DNA of 64,000 bases from Gymnothorax reevesii (taxonomy: Eukaryota; Chordata; Actinopteri; Anguilliformes; Muraenidae), in NCBI GenBank assembly GCA_029721435.1, contig CM056576.1, positions 118,719,166 to 118,783,165 on the forward strand. Direction: 5' to 3'. Each line of letters begins with the position of its first letter. Position 1 is the stretch's first letter. The notes beneath the pieces were generated by a model. It did not search any database and had not been told where the DNA came from. It saw nothing but the letters and a program-made list of their open reading frames with translations. Of this stretch, positions 50,130-61,240 are shown one piece after another. The position numbers and the translations under genes were made by a program.

Positions 50130-51597
50130 GGCTATAGGTACGCATTGTCCGGGCAACCAATGGTCTGGCTTCGCCAGGGATAAATAAGGGCCAAGTTGGT
50201 CAAAAATTGTGAGTCTCATAGCTCTCTAGCAGCCATTAGTGGTCGGGCTGGCGCTTGTAACCGTACAAGCCATACAAACGCTGACTCCGGCAGCATAGTC
50301 ATGGTGTAATTGGAGGAGCACCTGCACGGCTAAAGAAATGATAGCTAGTCGTCACGTGAGGCAGAGGAATCATGTGCCACCGTATCCTCTTCCAGCGTTG
50401 AAGGGATTTTGGCTCTGTGCACTGCCATAATGAGTCTGAAAAAAAAAAATCTAATTTGATCGACGGTTGTTGATTTCAGCATTAATTTAAGAATTTTTTT
50501 TCAGAAATATGTTGGAATTACAACCATATTTATAAACAGTCTCCCAATTTTAAGGGCTTAAAGGAAATTGGATAAAACTAACAATCATGAAGTAAATTGT
50601 CATTTTTTAAATATTAGGTTACGAATCTTTTGCTGTGTGGATCCCATAGACATCACATGATCCCGGGTGATTCTCTTCCAGGGTTTCACTGCAACTGTGT
50701 TTAATTCCTGTTTGTTCTTGGAATGTTCTGCCTTCGGTTGTCTTCAGGTCAGATGATTGACTTGTCGAACATTCCACTGCTATGCTGTAAAATTTCGCAT
50801 TGTCCCATGGGTCATTTTCCATTTGCATTGTGAAGCACCATCCAATACGTTTTCAAACATTCAGTTGAATATGAGCAGAAAGTACAGCTTCTATTCAATT
50901 CAGAATTCATCCTGCTGCTTTTCTATGCAGTCACATCATCACTGAAAACAAGAGAACCAGTTTCATTGGCAGTGATGCATGCCTACAGCGGCACAATACC
51001 TGACATGATGAGCTTCTGTGACAGTGACAGCTGCTTGTACTTCATGTTGACATTTAATGACAAATTATTCTGAATAAAAATGCAATCAGCTCAACCAAAG
51101 ATCTGCTTATTTGTAAATGGAATGATCAGGGAGTAAGGCACAACTGGTCTTCAAGGGCAGTTACTTTTGCTCTTTTAAATAATGAGGGACAACATTGGAA
51201 AAGTGCTGGAATTCAAACACTTTTCCGCCGATTTGAATACAGATTAAATCTGAAAATCTGAACCTTGAGCTCACATGCATGATCTAATCTGGTCTTCCTG
51301 GTTTTGAGGATTACTGGTGGTTTGCATGACATGGTAAACCCTCTGTCTTTATTCTGGTGACATATTCACTTCATTGCTTGCTTTGACAAAGATACTCAAA
51401 TATCCTTACTCATTATCAAATTTCAACTCCATCTCACCGGTGTAGACAGCAGTAAATACTGTCCAAATATTTATTAACCTGACAGTTTGTATATACTTAA
51501 CATACTTCAGTATGAAGCTTTATTTTTTCTTTCATTTCTAATTGTTTATTTTAGCAGTGTTCAATCACAAACTGATTGTGAAATATATCCTTAAAAT
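50130..51597. other. Intergenic DNA
   Basis: Nothing recognisable. Confidence 0.3.
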
Positions 51598-51745
51598 GGT
51601 AAGCTCAGTGGTTTAGTGGTTGTTGAGCTGATTACAGAAGTCTGTGTGTTCGGTCGGTGGAATCGGTCCTCAGGGGTACAGCTGCAGTAAATGCATCACT
51701 TAGAGATTGGCTTCCCTTGTAAAGTTTAGCCAACAGCATGTGCTA
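51598..51745 (+). repeat. Probable SINE fragment (tRNA-like head)
   Basis: gctcagtggtttagtggttg resembles a tRNA-derived box A region, followed by gttcggtcggtgg (box B-like) and the tail agctgcagtaaatgcatcac seen in fish SINE-like repeats. Worn. Confidence 0.4.
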
Positions 51746-53799
51746 ATTATATCCAGAATGTTACCTGTATGCCAGAGGGTCCAGCAGCTCAAGACACATT
51801 GTCAATCTTGGAAGAAGAAGCCAGATGCTCCTTGGCTTTTGGCTCTTGTGTGGCTAAGTCAAAGTAAACCATGAGGTGCTTCTTTTTGTTTTGTGCTTGA
51901 CACATTGCAAGGGTTGCCAGAAATTTCATCATTTTACGGGCAGAGCCACTTGGCTGATGGCTTTGTACATTTTTCAGAGCAAAAAGACCCAATATCAGGT
52001 CACAAAGGCCATCGAGAAAAATACAATGGTTTTTAGTTCACAGAAATTATGAATGTAACTAAATGGTTAAGGATAATTTTGTTTTATTTCAAATATATCG
52101 TATAACTTGCTGTGAAATAAAAACAATGCATTTTTGAAAAAATAATAAGCCATTTCACATCAGAATCATTCAGAACAAAACAACACAGAGAACATCTGCA
52201 CTGAAAATATGAGCCGAGCCAGTTGCTGTTACTCACAATTGCAAAAATCACGCTATTCCCAGGCCAAGAATTATATCATTTTTTGGGCAACTGGCAGTGT
52301 GGTTCTGTGGATTGCCTCCTGCCAGATATGTTATGCCTCCCCTCCCACATTAATCTTCATTCATTTAAAATACAACAGTCACGGAGCCGCAACGTTTCTG
52401 CGGTTACTAAACTAACTCAAATATGTCGTGCCAACATTAGCTATCAAGTTATTACACTACACATAAAAATGTAAAATTTGATGACCGCTCATTGTTAAGT
52501 TTTGTGAATGTTGGCACTGCAAACGTTGGGCAAGTTAGTAGGCATGTAATGGGTAGTATTCACAGATGTCATGGTTTAATGCGTGCTTTCCTGCAATACA
52601 CAGTGTACTGTCATTATTCTTCTCAATGCTCCCATAAAACTGCAATACCAAACAATTTATTGTAACTGTACGAAGCCCCAACTTACATGGTTTCTTCATC
52701 TTCCTCTAGAACCAGAGTCCCAACTCCCGACAGAAAAGGGTGAGCTATGTTGTTTGTTAGAGATTATACATAATCATTTTCATTATGAACTAGCAATGCA
52801 GGTAGTTAGGCCAGCATCAATAACAAACAGGCTGATATAGAAAGGTGAGATTTCACTTTAGAGACAATTTCTTTCCGATTATAGCAGGTTTCCACAACCA
52901 TTGTTGTTTTCACTTTGCTCATAAGTTTTGTCACCCTGGTTTGAAAAAATAATCGGGGTTTTATAATTATGAAGGCCTTTTATGACCCCAAGTACAGCAA
53001 AACAATATGTTTACACTATGAAAAAACAGCACGCTTGGGAAGAAGAAAGGCTAAATAATTTCTGTGGTTTGGCCAATGACGTCACAAGAATACAACCCAG
53101 ACTTAATTGGCAACATGAGCAGCTAAAGTTGTAGCGATATGCAAGCAATGTCAATCTTACTTATATGTACAGTCACATTCTCTGTTTAGTGGCTAATTTA
53201 CCAAATTTTCTTACCACAGGTTGGTTTTCTAGTCAGACAACCAGTTTTTCACTAAGTTTTAAATTTTCCATCATAGTTTTTGCAAAGGAAGAGTTACATT
53301 AAGCCAACATGATTTGCACTGTGACTTAAATTTGGATCCTAAAAGTAGCCTAGTTTGCCAGCGGTTCACAAAAAAATGTAATTCACCATAGCCACAGTTG
53401 GCAGAATTCAGAATCTCAACAAAGACATTCTGTTGTAGTGACAACTTTAGAGAACAGGGTCATTGAGTGGAAAAAGACAAATTAGCTTAGGTACTGTGGG
53501 CAGGGCTACTGAGGCTGCAGGGCATGACATTTTTAAGGGGCACTATGGCTATGTCTAAAGCACGCAATGGCCATTGCCGTCGTGGCCCCTGTGATATTCT
53601 TGCCATGGTTGTTTAGGTTCACTCAATGAAATCACATACAGAAATGCCCCTTCGCTAGGGTACGATGCGCAAACGTGCTAAAAATGGTCAAGTCTGAAGC
53701 ACTGCTGGTGGCAGGAGTGCTGAAGTTCTGACATCTGAATGACAATGTAGCTTGCTTTCAATGCTATTATGACCTCTGCCCTAGAATTTGTTTTGCCTT
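51746..53799. other. Intergenic DNA
   Basis: Nothing named. The small frames have no domain. Confidence 0.3.
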
Positions 53800-54500
53800 G
53801 CTCTAAAATGATTGTTTCCTCTTCCGGGGGGCGGTGCTTTTTAAGGCCACCACTTGCAAGTGCCAGTTGCAGACTAGCTTTATGACTTTGCATCTAGCAT
53901 TCATTTACAGTGAGTATTTCATCGCCTTCTGTGTTGGTTTCGGTTTGCCTTTTGACTTATGATTCTCCCCTTGCCCTTTTTTGGTTTGTTTGGATTGTGG
54001 TGGTTGACCCTTGGCTTCTCCAATTTCGAGTCAAATTTTTGCCTTTGCGTTTTGGTCTGGTTGCTCGGTGGATTTCTGGTGTTTGACGTCGGTTTCCATA
54101 TCTGACTACCCCTCTCGTCTTGCTCTTTTTGCACGCTGTTTGGTACTCTGGTAAGTTAGTGTGCTCCCCGCTGGATCTCAGAGTCCTTCAATCAGGGCAC
54201 TTCAATGTTATTTTGCTTTTGTATTTTTGAAGGCTATTCTGGGTGGAAACTTGTTTCCATATGGGGTACACTATTCACTCTCTCAGTCTTCATTTGCGGA
54301 CTCAGAGTTCAAGAGTTCAGTGTTTAAAGGCCACCCCAGGCCTGGCAAACCTTTGAAGATTAGCCGTTGGTTTAGTTTACCTCTGGTTAGGCAGTTAGGC
54401 AGCAGAGTTACTCATCAGAGTGCAATTCATGCCTATTGTAGCTCTCCTGCCCGTCCTTCCCTCATTTCTCAACCTGTTGCTGCCTGTCCTAGACCGGGTC
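53800..54500 (+). other. LTR-like promoter stretch, uncertain
   Basis: A TATA-like ctttttaaggcc near 53837 is followed by a T/G-rich leader, as in fish retroelement LTRs, and then a 142-codon frame (54161-54589) of unknown identity. No paired LTR or target duplication was found. Confidence 0.2.
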
Positions 54501-54953
54501 ATAACAACACTGTTTGGGAGAATGCTAGTTTTCCCATTGGAGAGCAACGCAAATTCTGCAGCAGCTCATATCCATATGCCATTTCATGAGGAAATCATGA
54601 TTCTGCCTTTACATACAGAGAATTACAAACTTCAACCATAGAACCACAGTAGACATTCAGAGCTACACGCACACTGAAATGAAATTGCATCTTTCGATTA
54701 CCTAAGCATGTACTGGGTCTCCATTCTGGGTCTCTTTCCCTGAATTTATTCCAAACATAAGAAAAAAAATGCATTTTATGTACTCAGGAATAATTGTAAT
54801 CCTGGCTTGTATGGTGAGGCACTAGTTTTCCTGCCATTAGACCACTTTAGACAGCTGTATGTTGAAACGTGAAGGTCATCGTATCACAAAGAAATGGAGG
54901 ACGTGGAAGGGTGAAGCAACCTACAATTAATGTTCAGCTCCTGGTGTGGTTTC

Positions 54954-54958
54954 ATCAC
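54954..54958. repeat. Target duplication ATCAC, left
   Basis: ATCAC precedes the left LTR and recurs directly after the right LTR at 61236-61240, as expected for 5-bp Ty3/gypsy integration. Confidence 0.9.
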
Positions 54959-55499
54959 TGATATGGAATCAGTGACACCAGATGCGGGAAAAGGGAATGA
55001 GGATTTTATTTAAACCAAAACAAAACAGGCACGAGGGCCAACAAAAAACTTGGCCCAAAGGGTTGCAAAAACAAACTAAGGTATGCTACACAGAGCTATA
55101 AACAAAAATGCAAAATGGCAAAAAACAAAAGGCACTGGAAACTCCAGGCAAGAAGAACAAGAAAAATAAATAACCAGACTATATATATATATATATATAA
55201 CCATCCAGCACAGCATGGAAGGAAGGGGAAATACCAAAGCCAACCCAGAGCTCTGAAATGTGCAACAACGAAGGCACGGGGCGGAACGCAGACAAGCGGT
55301 GGAGTGGCATGGCAGACCTGGCGAAAACAAAAACATGGAAAAGTAAAAACATGGACAAGGAACATGAATTATGAAATGCAAAAACTGTGACATGAACTAT
55401 GAACTATGAAACTATGAACTATGGAATCTTGATACATGAAACTGTTAAAACCATAAGCAATACTGTTCTGGCCAAAGGCCAGAACCCTGGAACACAACA
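54959..55499 (-). repeat. 3' LTR, internally deleted
   Basis: 541 bp. The left 230 bp and the right 295 bp match the 5' LTR without visible differences. The segment equivalent to 60435-60938 and part of the (TA)n run are missing, and with them the predicted TATA box and transcript start. Confidence 0.9.
55005..55010 (-). promoter_or_regulatory. Polyadenylation signal in 3' LTR
   Basis: AATAAA on the minus strand (plus tttatt), about 45 bp from the LTR's outer end; the same signal is at 60194-60199 in the 5' LTR. It fits transcript termination in the 3' LTR. Confidence 0.6.
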
Positions 55500-55500
55500 G

Positions 55501-55512
55501 TACCCCCCCCTT
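55501..55512 (-). other. Polypurine tract
   Basis: On the coding strand TAAGGGGGGGG lies two to three bases from the start of the 3' LTR, where plus-strand DNA priming is expected. Confidence 0.75.
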
Positions 55513-55696
55513 ACAAAAGCGGCACCTGACGCGGACAAAAAAAATACCAATAACCAAAATACATGAAGCCGCACAAAACTAAATACAAACCCCACAAGAC
55601 AAATAACCAAGTAAATACTATGGACAAAAACCCTAAGACACAAAACACCTAACCAAGAAACAGGACAAGAAACACTAAACATAGACAAGATTACTT
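55513..55696. other. Noncoding spacer of the retrotransposon
   Basis: AC-rich on the plus strand. No frame of its own. Confidence 0.4.
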
Positions 55697-55860
55697 GGGG
55701 TCTCCAGCAAGCTGGGGCTAAGGCTTGGGCTATGGCAATGGGGTGATGGTTATGGCTGAGGCTATGGTTTGGGGCTATGGCTTGGGCTTGGACTTGGGAC
55801 TATGGCTATGGCTATGGCTTGGCTTGAGACTATGGCTATGGCTTGGGGTGTGACTGGTGG
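55697..55860. repeat. GGCTATGGCTTGG-type minisatellite
   Basis: Imperfect tandem copies of ggctatggctatggcttgg. It overlaps the 3' part of the chromodomain frame and gives its AIAIV and PSPSPS residues, so it has expanded inside the coding tail. Confidence 0.8.
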
Positions 55861-56055
55861 TAAATCACGGATGAGGGATTTGTCTAGGATGTGCCTGGCC
55901 GGGACCCAGGAACGCTCCTCTGGGCCGTACCCCTCCCAATCCACGAGGTACTGGAGGCCCCGGCCCCTCCGACGGCAATCCAACAGAGACTTGACTGTGT
56001 AGGCCTCCCCTCCGTCGATGAGCCGAGGAGGAGGCGGAGGCTCAGGTGGGGGCAT
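55762..56055 (-). pseudogene. Chromodomain, out of frame with pol
   Basis: The frame encodes a proline-rich linker and then a chromodomain ([44 protein letters not shown]). The aromatic residues of the methyl-lysine pocket (Y near the start, W and Y of DWEGYG) are present. In related elements this domain is fused to the integrase C-terminus and targets integration to marked chromatin. Here it overlaps the pol stop in another frame. The simplest cause is one extra C in a short C run near 56058-56061 or 56048-56052 (minus strand). After RDLPP the sequence runs into the minisatellite. Confidence 0.85.
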
Positions 56056-59000
56056 GAGGGGAGACGTGGAATACTGGGTGGAGACGTCGCATGGTGGATG
56101 GGAGCTTGAGCCGGACAGCAGTGGGGCTGATGATTCTTTGGATGGGGAAAGGACCCAGGAAGCGAGGAGCCAGCTTGCGGCTTTCCACCCGGAGTGGGAT
56201 GTCTTGTGCCGCCAACCAGACCTTCTGGCCGACCCGATAGTGAGGGGCTGGGCGCCGACGCTTGTCTGCCGTGGTCTTCATCGTCTTACCCGCCCGAACC
56301 AAGGCGCGGCGAGCAGACAGCCACACACGGCGACACCGCCGGATGAATGCCCCGGCCGAAGGCACCCCGACTTCCTCCTCCTGGCTGGGGAACAGTGGAG
56401 GCTGGTAGCCCATACAGCACTCGAAGGGGGAGAGGCCGGAGGCAGAGGCGGCGTGGGAGTTTACGGCGTACTCGACCCAGGGTAGCATGGTAGACCAGGA
56501 TCTTGGGTTGGTCGAGCACACGCATCGGAGGACCGTCTCCAGGGTTTGGTTGGCCCGCTCGGTCTGTCCATTAGTCTGTGGGTGGTAACCGGAACTGAGG
56601 CTGAAGGAGGTGCCAAGGGATGTGCAGAATGCTTTCCAGAACTGGGAGGTGAATTGGGGACCACGATCTGACACTATATCCACAGGAATGCCATGGGGAC
56701 GGACAACATGCTGGATAAGTAGGTCAGCTGTGGTTTTAGCGGAGGGGAGCTTGGGAAGGGGCACAAAGTGGGCAGACTTGGAGAACCGGTCAACAATGGT
56801 GAGGACAGTGGTGTTTCCATGGGAGACGGGCAGGCCAGTGACAAAGTCCAGAGCTATGTGGGACCAGGGACGGTGAGGAATGGGCAGTGGTTGGAGCAGA
56901 CCAGAGGGAGGTGCGTGGGAGGACTTGGCGCGGGAACAGACTGAGCAGGCAGAAACGAACCCCCGGACCTCTGCTGCCATCTTGGGCCACCAAAAACGGC
57001 GCTGAATGAACCGCAGGGTCCGGCCGACCCCAGGATGGCATGACAGGTTGGAGGAGTGGCCCCACTGGAGAACGTCAGATCGGGCAGCTGCAGGGACGTA
57101 CAGGCAGTTGGCAGGGCAGGCACTGGGCGTAGCTGCGCCGTTCTGGGCGTTGCGGACCAGCTCCTCAATCCGGAGGCACACATTGTTGACGAAGCAGGTC
57201 CTTGGCAGGATGGAGCTGGGCTCTCCCTTGGATGAGGAAGCGTCGAAACGCCTGGAGAGCGCGTCAGCCTTGGTATTCTTGGACCCTGGTCTGTAGGCCA
57301 GGGAGAAGTTGAACCGGTCGAAAAAGAGGGCCCATCTGGCTTGTCTGGGTGTCAACCTCTTGGCTGAACGGAGGTACTCTAGGTTTTTATGGTCCGTCCA
57401 GACCAGGAACGGAACCCTTGCCCCCTCAAGCCAGTGCCTCCACTCCTCCAGGGCCAGCTTCACCGCCAGCAGCTCCCGGTTCCCGACGTCGTAGTTGGAC
57501 TCCGCAGGCGTCAGTCGGTGGGAGTAGAACGCGCACGGGTGTACCTTCTGATCATTGCTGGATCTTTGGGATAGTACCGCACCAACCCCGACATTGGAGG
57601 CATCCACCTCCACAATGAACTGCTTGGCGGGGTCGGGGGTGGTGAGGATGGGCGCGGTGGTGAAGCGCCTCTTCAGCTCACAGAAGGTCACCTCGGCTTG
57701 CGGAGTCCAACGGAATGGCACCTTGATGGAGGTAAGGGCCGTCAGGGGAGCTGCCACGGTGCTATAGTTCCTGACGAATCGCCTATAGAAATTAGCGAAT
57801 CCTAGGAAGCTCTGTAGGGCCTTGCGGTCCTTGGGTGCGGGCCAGTCCACCACAGCCTTGACCTTCTCCTCATCCATGCCCAGGTGGTTAGGGGAGATGA
57901 CGTGCCCCAGGAAGGAGGTAGTGGTGGTGCTGAACTCGCACTTTTCAGCCTTGACGAAGAGGCGGTTTTCGAGGAGGCGGCGGAGCACCTGGCGAACATG
58001 GTTAGTGTGCTCCGTCTTGTCCCGGGAGAAGATCAGGATGTCGTCAAGGTAGACGTAGACGAACCTCCCGATCATGTCTCCAAGCACATCATTCACCAAG
58101 TTCTGGAACACTGCGGGCGCGTTGGTCAGGCCGAATGGAACCACTAGGTACTCCCAGTGGCCGCTAGGGGTGTTGAAAGCGGTCTTCCATTCGTCGCCCT
58201 CCCTGATGCGCAAGAGGTGGTAGGCATTCCGCAGGTCCAGCTTGGTGAAGATGGCCGCCCCCTGGATAACATCAAACGCCGAGGACATCAGTGGAAGCGG
58301 GTAGCGGTTCCTGACCGTGATCTTATTGAGCCCTCGGTAATCGATGCAGGGGCGCAGGGAGCCATCCTTCTTCTTGACGAAGAAGAAGCCTGCCCCCGCG
58401 GGAGAGGAGGATGGACGGATGATGCCAGCTGCAATGGACTCCCGGATGTACTTGTCCATGGCCCCCCTCTCTGGCTCAGACAAGGCAAAGACACGACCCC
58501 TAGGAGGCGCTGTGCCAGGCTGGAGGTCAATAGCACAGTCATACGGACGGTGCGGGGGCAGGGACACCGCACGGGACTTGCTAAAGACTGTTGCTAGGTC
58601 GTGGTATTCGGGGGGCACTCTGGAGACGTCTGGCCTCCCCTCGGGAGCTGGTCCACCCAGAGAGCAAGAAGGTCGGGAGTCGAGGAGGCAGCTGGCTGAA
58701 CAGGAGGCACTCCACTCCCGCACCTCATGGCGGGCCCAGTCGATCACCGGCCCGTGTAGCGCCAACCAGGGATGACCCAGGACAATAGGGGAGCGAGGTG
58801 TCTCGGTCACAAACAGCCGGATCTGCTCGCGGTGGTTACCGGACGCCAGCAGCTGGATGGGAACGGTCCGAAAGGACACCTTAGCTAGGGGTTGCCCACC
58901 CAGCCCTGAGATGGACAATGGGCTGGGAAGATGGCATAGGGGAACCCCCCACTCAGCGGCAGCTCTGGCGTCGATAAAGTTTTCCTCAGCCCCCGAGTCA

Positions 59001-60118
59001 ATGAGGGCGGTGGTCTTGCGGGAGCGGCCCTCCCAGGTCAGGGTCACCGGAACGCAGGTCCGGCGGTAGGAGGAGGTCTCCTTGGATGAAGCACCCACCA
59101 GTACTCCTCCAGACGCTAGGGGGCGCTGTTTTGACAGACAGCCTCGCACCGCATGACCCTGCTGGCCGCAGTAAAAACACGCCCCCGACCTCCTTCTCCG
59201 TTGGCGCTCCTCCTGGGTGAGCCGGGACCTCCCGATCTCCATGGGAGATGCCTCCCCAGGAGAGGGTGTGGTGGTGCTTCTCCTCGGCTGGTCCTGAGGC
59301 GACGCACGACTGGGACCCAGGGGTTGGATCTGACCAGCGGGGGCAGAACGTCGGCCAGGGCTAAGGGTGAGCGCCCTCTCCTCCAGGCGGCTGTCAATAC
59401 GCAGGGCCAGGTCTATAAGGGCCTCTGGAGACTCAGGGATCTCACAGAAGAGCAGTCGGTCTTTGACTGGTTCGGACAGCCCCTGGAGGAACACGTCACA
59501 CAGCGCCTCCCTGCTCCAGCCCGACGTGGCTGCCACCGTCTGAAAATCGATGGCGTAGTCCGCCACCGATCTCCTCCCCTGCCTCATCCTCAGCAGCTCC
59601 CGTCCTGCGGCTCTCCCCTGCTTGGAGCGGTCAAAGACACGCAGTAGCTCCTCCGCCAAGGCCTGGTAGGTGGTAGTGCAGGGCTGCCGAGCCTGCCATG
59701 CGGCAGTTCCCCACAAGCGAGCCCGCCCCGTCAGCTGGGAGAGGACGAAGGCGACTCGGGCCGGCTCTGAGGCGAAGGTGGAGGGCTGCAGAGCGAAACA
59801 CATCTCACAGGAGGTGAGAAAAGCCCTGCAGAACCCTGGTTCTCCACCGTACCTTTCGGGCGGTGGAAGGCAGGGCTCAGGACCAGGGTGGACAGCTGGC
59901 TGCAGCTGAGGTGCTTCTGCGCCGGGCTGGCGCACAGGGGTGATGGGTGGCTGGTGTGCTGCAGGAGCACGGGGCTGGACAGCTGGCATGATGGGACCCT
60001 GGCTGGGACTTGCCCGGGGAAGGCTGGCCTTCAGTGTGGCCAGCGCAGCTGTCAGCTCCTGGATCTGCTGCCGTTGATGCAGCAGCTCAGCCTCTCGCTG
60101 GGCGATCCTGCACTCCAT
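56042..60118 (-). CDS. gag-pol: Gag-Pol polyprotein, Ty3/gypsy (chromovirus type)
   Basis: A single 1358-residue frame, gag and pol fused without stop or shift. Residues 1-30: coiled-coil-like start. About 80-250: retrotransposon capsid domain ([31 protein letters not shown]). 314-327: CCHC knuckle [14 protein letters not shown]. 371-383: aspartic protease [13 protein letters not shown]. About 540-740: reverse transcriptase with VYVYLDDIL (catalytic DD at 692-693). 830-955: RNase H ([16 protein letters not shown]). Integrase: zinc ligands H1021, H1028, C1058, C1061; catalytic D1091, D1151, E1187, spaced D-59-D-35-E. The family role is replication through an RNA intermediate in cytoplasmic particles. 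The start ATG is 30 bp from the LTR and is the first in frame. The frame ends at HVSPHAPT, just before the chromodomain, through a frameshift. All catalytic residues are in place. Confidence 0.97.
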   Translation of the reverse strand: MECRIAQREAELLHQRQQIQELTAALATLKASLPRASPSQGPIMPAVQPRAPAAHQPPITPVRQPGAEAPQLQPAVHPGPEPCLPPPERYGGEPGFCRAFLTSCEMCFALQPSTFASEPARVAFVLSQLTGRARLWGTAAWQARQPCTTTYQALAEELLRVFDRSKQGRAAGRELLRMRQGRRSVADYAIDFQTVAATSGWSREALCDVFLQGLSEPVKDRLLFCEIPESPEALIDLALRIDSRLEERALTLSPGRRSAPAGQIQPLGPSRASPQDQPRRSTTTPSPGEASPMEIGRSRLTQEERQRRRRSGACFYCGQQGHAVRGCLSKQRPLASGGVLVGASSKETSSYRRTCVPVTLTWEGRSRKTTALIDSGAEENFIDARAAAEWGVPLCHLPSPLSISGLGGQPLAKVSFRTVPIQLLASGNHREQIRLFVTETPRSPIVLGHPWLALHGPVIDWARHEVREWSASCSASCLLDSRPSCSLGGPAPEGRPDVSRVPPEYHDLATVFSKSRAVSLPPHRPYDCAIDLQPGTAPPRGRVFALSEPERGAMDKYIRESIAAGIIRPSSSPAGAGFFFVKKKDGSLRPCIDYRGLNKITVRNRYPLPLMSSAFDVIQGAAIFTKLDLRNAYHLLRIREGDEWKTAFNTPSGHWEYLVVPFGLTNAPAVFQNLVNDVLGDMIGRFVYVYLDDILIFSRDKTEHTNHVRQVLRRLLENRLFVKAEKCEFSTTTTSFLGHVISPNHLGMDEEKVKAVVDWPAPKDRKALQSFLGFANFYRRFVRNYSTVAAPLTALTSIKVPFRWTPQAEVTFCELKRRFTTAPILTTPDPAKQFIVEVDASNVGVGAVLSQRSSNDQKVHPCAFYSHRLTPAESNYDVGNRELLAVKLALEEWRHWLEGARVPFLVWTDHKNLEYLRSAKRLTPRQARWALFFDRFNFSLAYRPGSKNTKADALSRRFDASSSKGEPSSILPRTCFVNNVCLRIEELVRNAQNGAATPSACPANCLYVPAAARSDVLQWGHSSNLSCHPGVGRTLRFIQRRFWWPKMAAEVRGFVSACSVCSRAKSSHAPPSGLLQPLPIPHRPWSHIALDFVTGLPVSHGNTTVLTIVDRFSKSAHFVPLPKLPSAKTTADLLIQHVVRPHGIPVDIVSDRGPQFTSQFWKAFCTSLGTSFSLSSGYHPQTNGQTERANQTLETVLRCVCSTNPRSWSTMLPWVEYAVNSHAASASGLSPFECCMGYQPPLFPSQEEEVGVPSAGAFIRRCRRVWLSARRALVRAGKTMKTTADKRRRPAPHYRVGQKVWLAAQDIPLRVESRKLAPRFLGPFPIQRIISPTAVRLKLPSTMRRLHPVFHVSPHAPT

Positions 60119-60134
60119 CCCGCTGGTGTCAGGG

Positions 60135-60145
60135 AGACAGTGTCT
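60135..60145 (-). promoter_or_regulatory. Primer binding site, self-priming type
   Basis: On the coding strand AGACACTGTCT begins two bases after the 5' LTR. No tRNA-type TGG start is present. It is perfectly complementary (11 nt) to AGACAGTGTCT on the same strand, made from plus 60546-60556 in the LTR, where the transcript is expected to start. The site is close to a palindrome in itself, so the match is strong but not beyond chance on its own. Confidence 0.65.
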
Positions 60146-60193
60146 ACTGATATGGAATCAGTGACACCAGATGCGGGAAAAGGGAATGAGGAT

Positions 60194-60199
60194 TTTATT
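60194..60199 (-). promoter_or_regulatory. Polyadenylation signal in 5' LTR
   Basis: AATAAA on the minus strand. It is the equivalent of 55005-55010. Confidence 0.5.
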
Positions 60200-60364
60200 T
60201 AAACCAAAACAAAACAGGCACGAGGGCCAACAAAAAACTTGGCCCAAAGGGTTGCAAAAACAAACTAAGGTATGCTACACAGAGCTATAAACAAAAATGC
60301 AAAATGGCAAAAAACAAAAGGCACTGGAAACTCCAGGCAAGAAGAACAAGAAAAATAAATAACC

Positions 60365-60368
<4 letters not shown>

Positions 60369-60434
<66 letters not shown>
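60369..60434. repeat. (TA)n microsatellite in the LTR
   Basis: About 33 TA units here; the 3' LTR has about 10 (55180-55199). The deletion in the 3' LTR starts at this run. Confidence 0.95.
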
Positions 60435-60438
<4 letters not shown>

Positions 60439-60545
60439 AGACAAAGGGCTAGGACAAGACTAGGGAACTTGACAAGAACTTGGCTAAACGAGACGCGACT
60501 AGAAACAAACTTGCACAAGCAAAGAGACGCGAGAAACAAAACTTG

Positions 60546-60556
60546 AGACACTGTCT
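60546..60556 (-). promoter_or_regulatory. Predicted transcript 5' end (R start)
   Basis: AGACAGTGTCT on the minus strand, complementary to the primer site. It lies 25-30 bp downstream of TATA-like tttatc (60581-60586). In Tf1 the first 11 nt of the mRNA pair with the primer site in the same way. Confidence 0.55.
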
Positions 60557-60580
60557 GCCAGCCAACTTCCACCGCAACCA

Positions 60581-60586
60581 GATAAA
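60581..60586 (-). promoter_or_regulatory. TATA-like box of the 5' LTR
   Basis: ctttatctgg on the minus strand (plus gataaa at 60581-60586), at the expected distance from the predicted start. Present only in the 5' LTR. Confidence 0.45.
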
Positions 60587-61235
60587 GGCTTGGTAATCAT
60601 GACACAAGGGGTAACACCTGGAGAGAGAGAAACAAGAGGCATGGCAAGATCAAGACATGGACTGAGATTGGATGACATGACCTGCTCATTAAGAGAATGA
60701 GCGTGCTCAGCTTAAGTACCAATTAAGTATGCAGTTTGGAAGCAAGCATGAATGTTAAGAACAGAAAAGCACAGCAAGATCTTGAAATAGCAAAGCAGGA
60801 ATCATGACAATAAACTCCCTGTCTAAATTAGTAATATTAGTAATGTGCCTATCTAAGAATTACACCAACCCAGTGAGTGTTAGTAAATGTTAGTAACTTA
60901 AAAACAGTTAATTGTCAATTAAGCTTAGAGAGGCCCGAATCCAGCACAGCATGGAAGGAAGGGGAAATACCAAAGCCAACCCAGAGCTCTGAAATGTGCA
61001 ACAACGAAGGCACGGGGCGGAACGCAGACAAGCGGTGGAGTGGCATGGCAGACCTGGCGAAAACAAAAACATGGAAAAGTAAAAACATGGACAAGGAACA
61101 TGAATTATGAAATGCAAAAACTGTGACATGAACTATGAACTATGAAACTATGAACTATGGAATCTTGATACATGAAACTGTTAAAACCATAAGCAATACT
61201 GTTCTGGCCAAAGGCCAGAACCCTGGAACACAACA

Positions 61236-61240
61236 ATCAC
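61236..61240. repeat. Target duplication ATCAC, right
   Basis: Partner of 54954-54958. Confidence 0.9.

Larger units (their letters stand above)
54959..61235 (-). mobile_element. Full-length Ty3/gypsy chromovirus-type retrotransposon
   Basis: A 6.28-kb element bounded by TG...CA LTRs and an ATCAC duplication, coding on the minus strand. Order from the 5' end: LTR (60148-61235), primer site, a single gag-pol frame (60118-56042), a chromodomain frame (56055-55762), a low-complexity tail, a polypurine tract and LTR (54959-55499). The shared LTR parts look identical by eye, so it is young. It is not fully intact: the 3' LTR lacks about 500 bp and a frameshift separates pol from the chromodomain. 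It belongs to the vertebrate chromovirus/sushi-like lineage by domain layout. Confidence 0.95.
60148..61235 (-). repeat. 5' LTR, full length
   Basis: 1088 bp, TGTTGTG...ATATCA on the coding strand. Contains the predicted TATA and transcript start (60546-60586) and a (TA)n run of about 66 bp (60369-60434). The 3' LTR lacks the central third. Confidence 0.93.

Noticed and set aside
54161..54589. 142-codon frame as a Gag-like protein downstream of an LTR-like stretch
   Set aside because: No capsid or zinc-knuckle motif and no paired LTR was found.
56018..56485. Long plus-strand frames across the retrotransposon (also 58157-58775, 59153-59647)
   Set aside because: They are shadows of the GC-rich gag-pol frame on the other strand.
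60121..60131. tggtgtcaggg on the plus strand as a tRNA-Leu-type primer site
   Set aside because: It is on the wrong strand for an element that codes on the minus strand.
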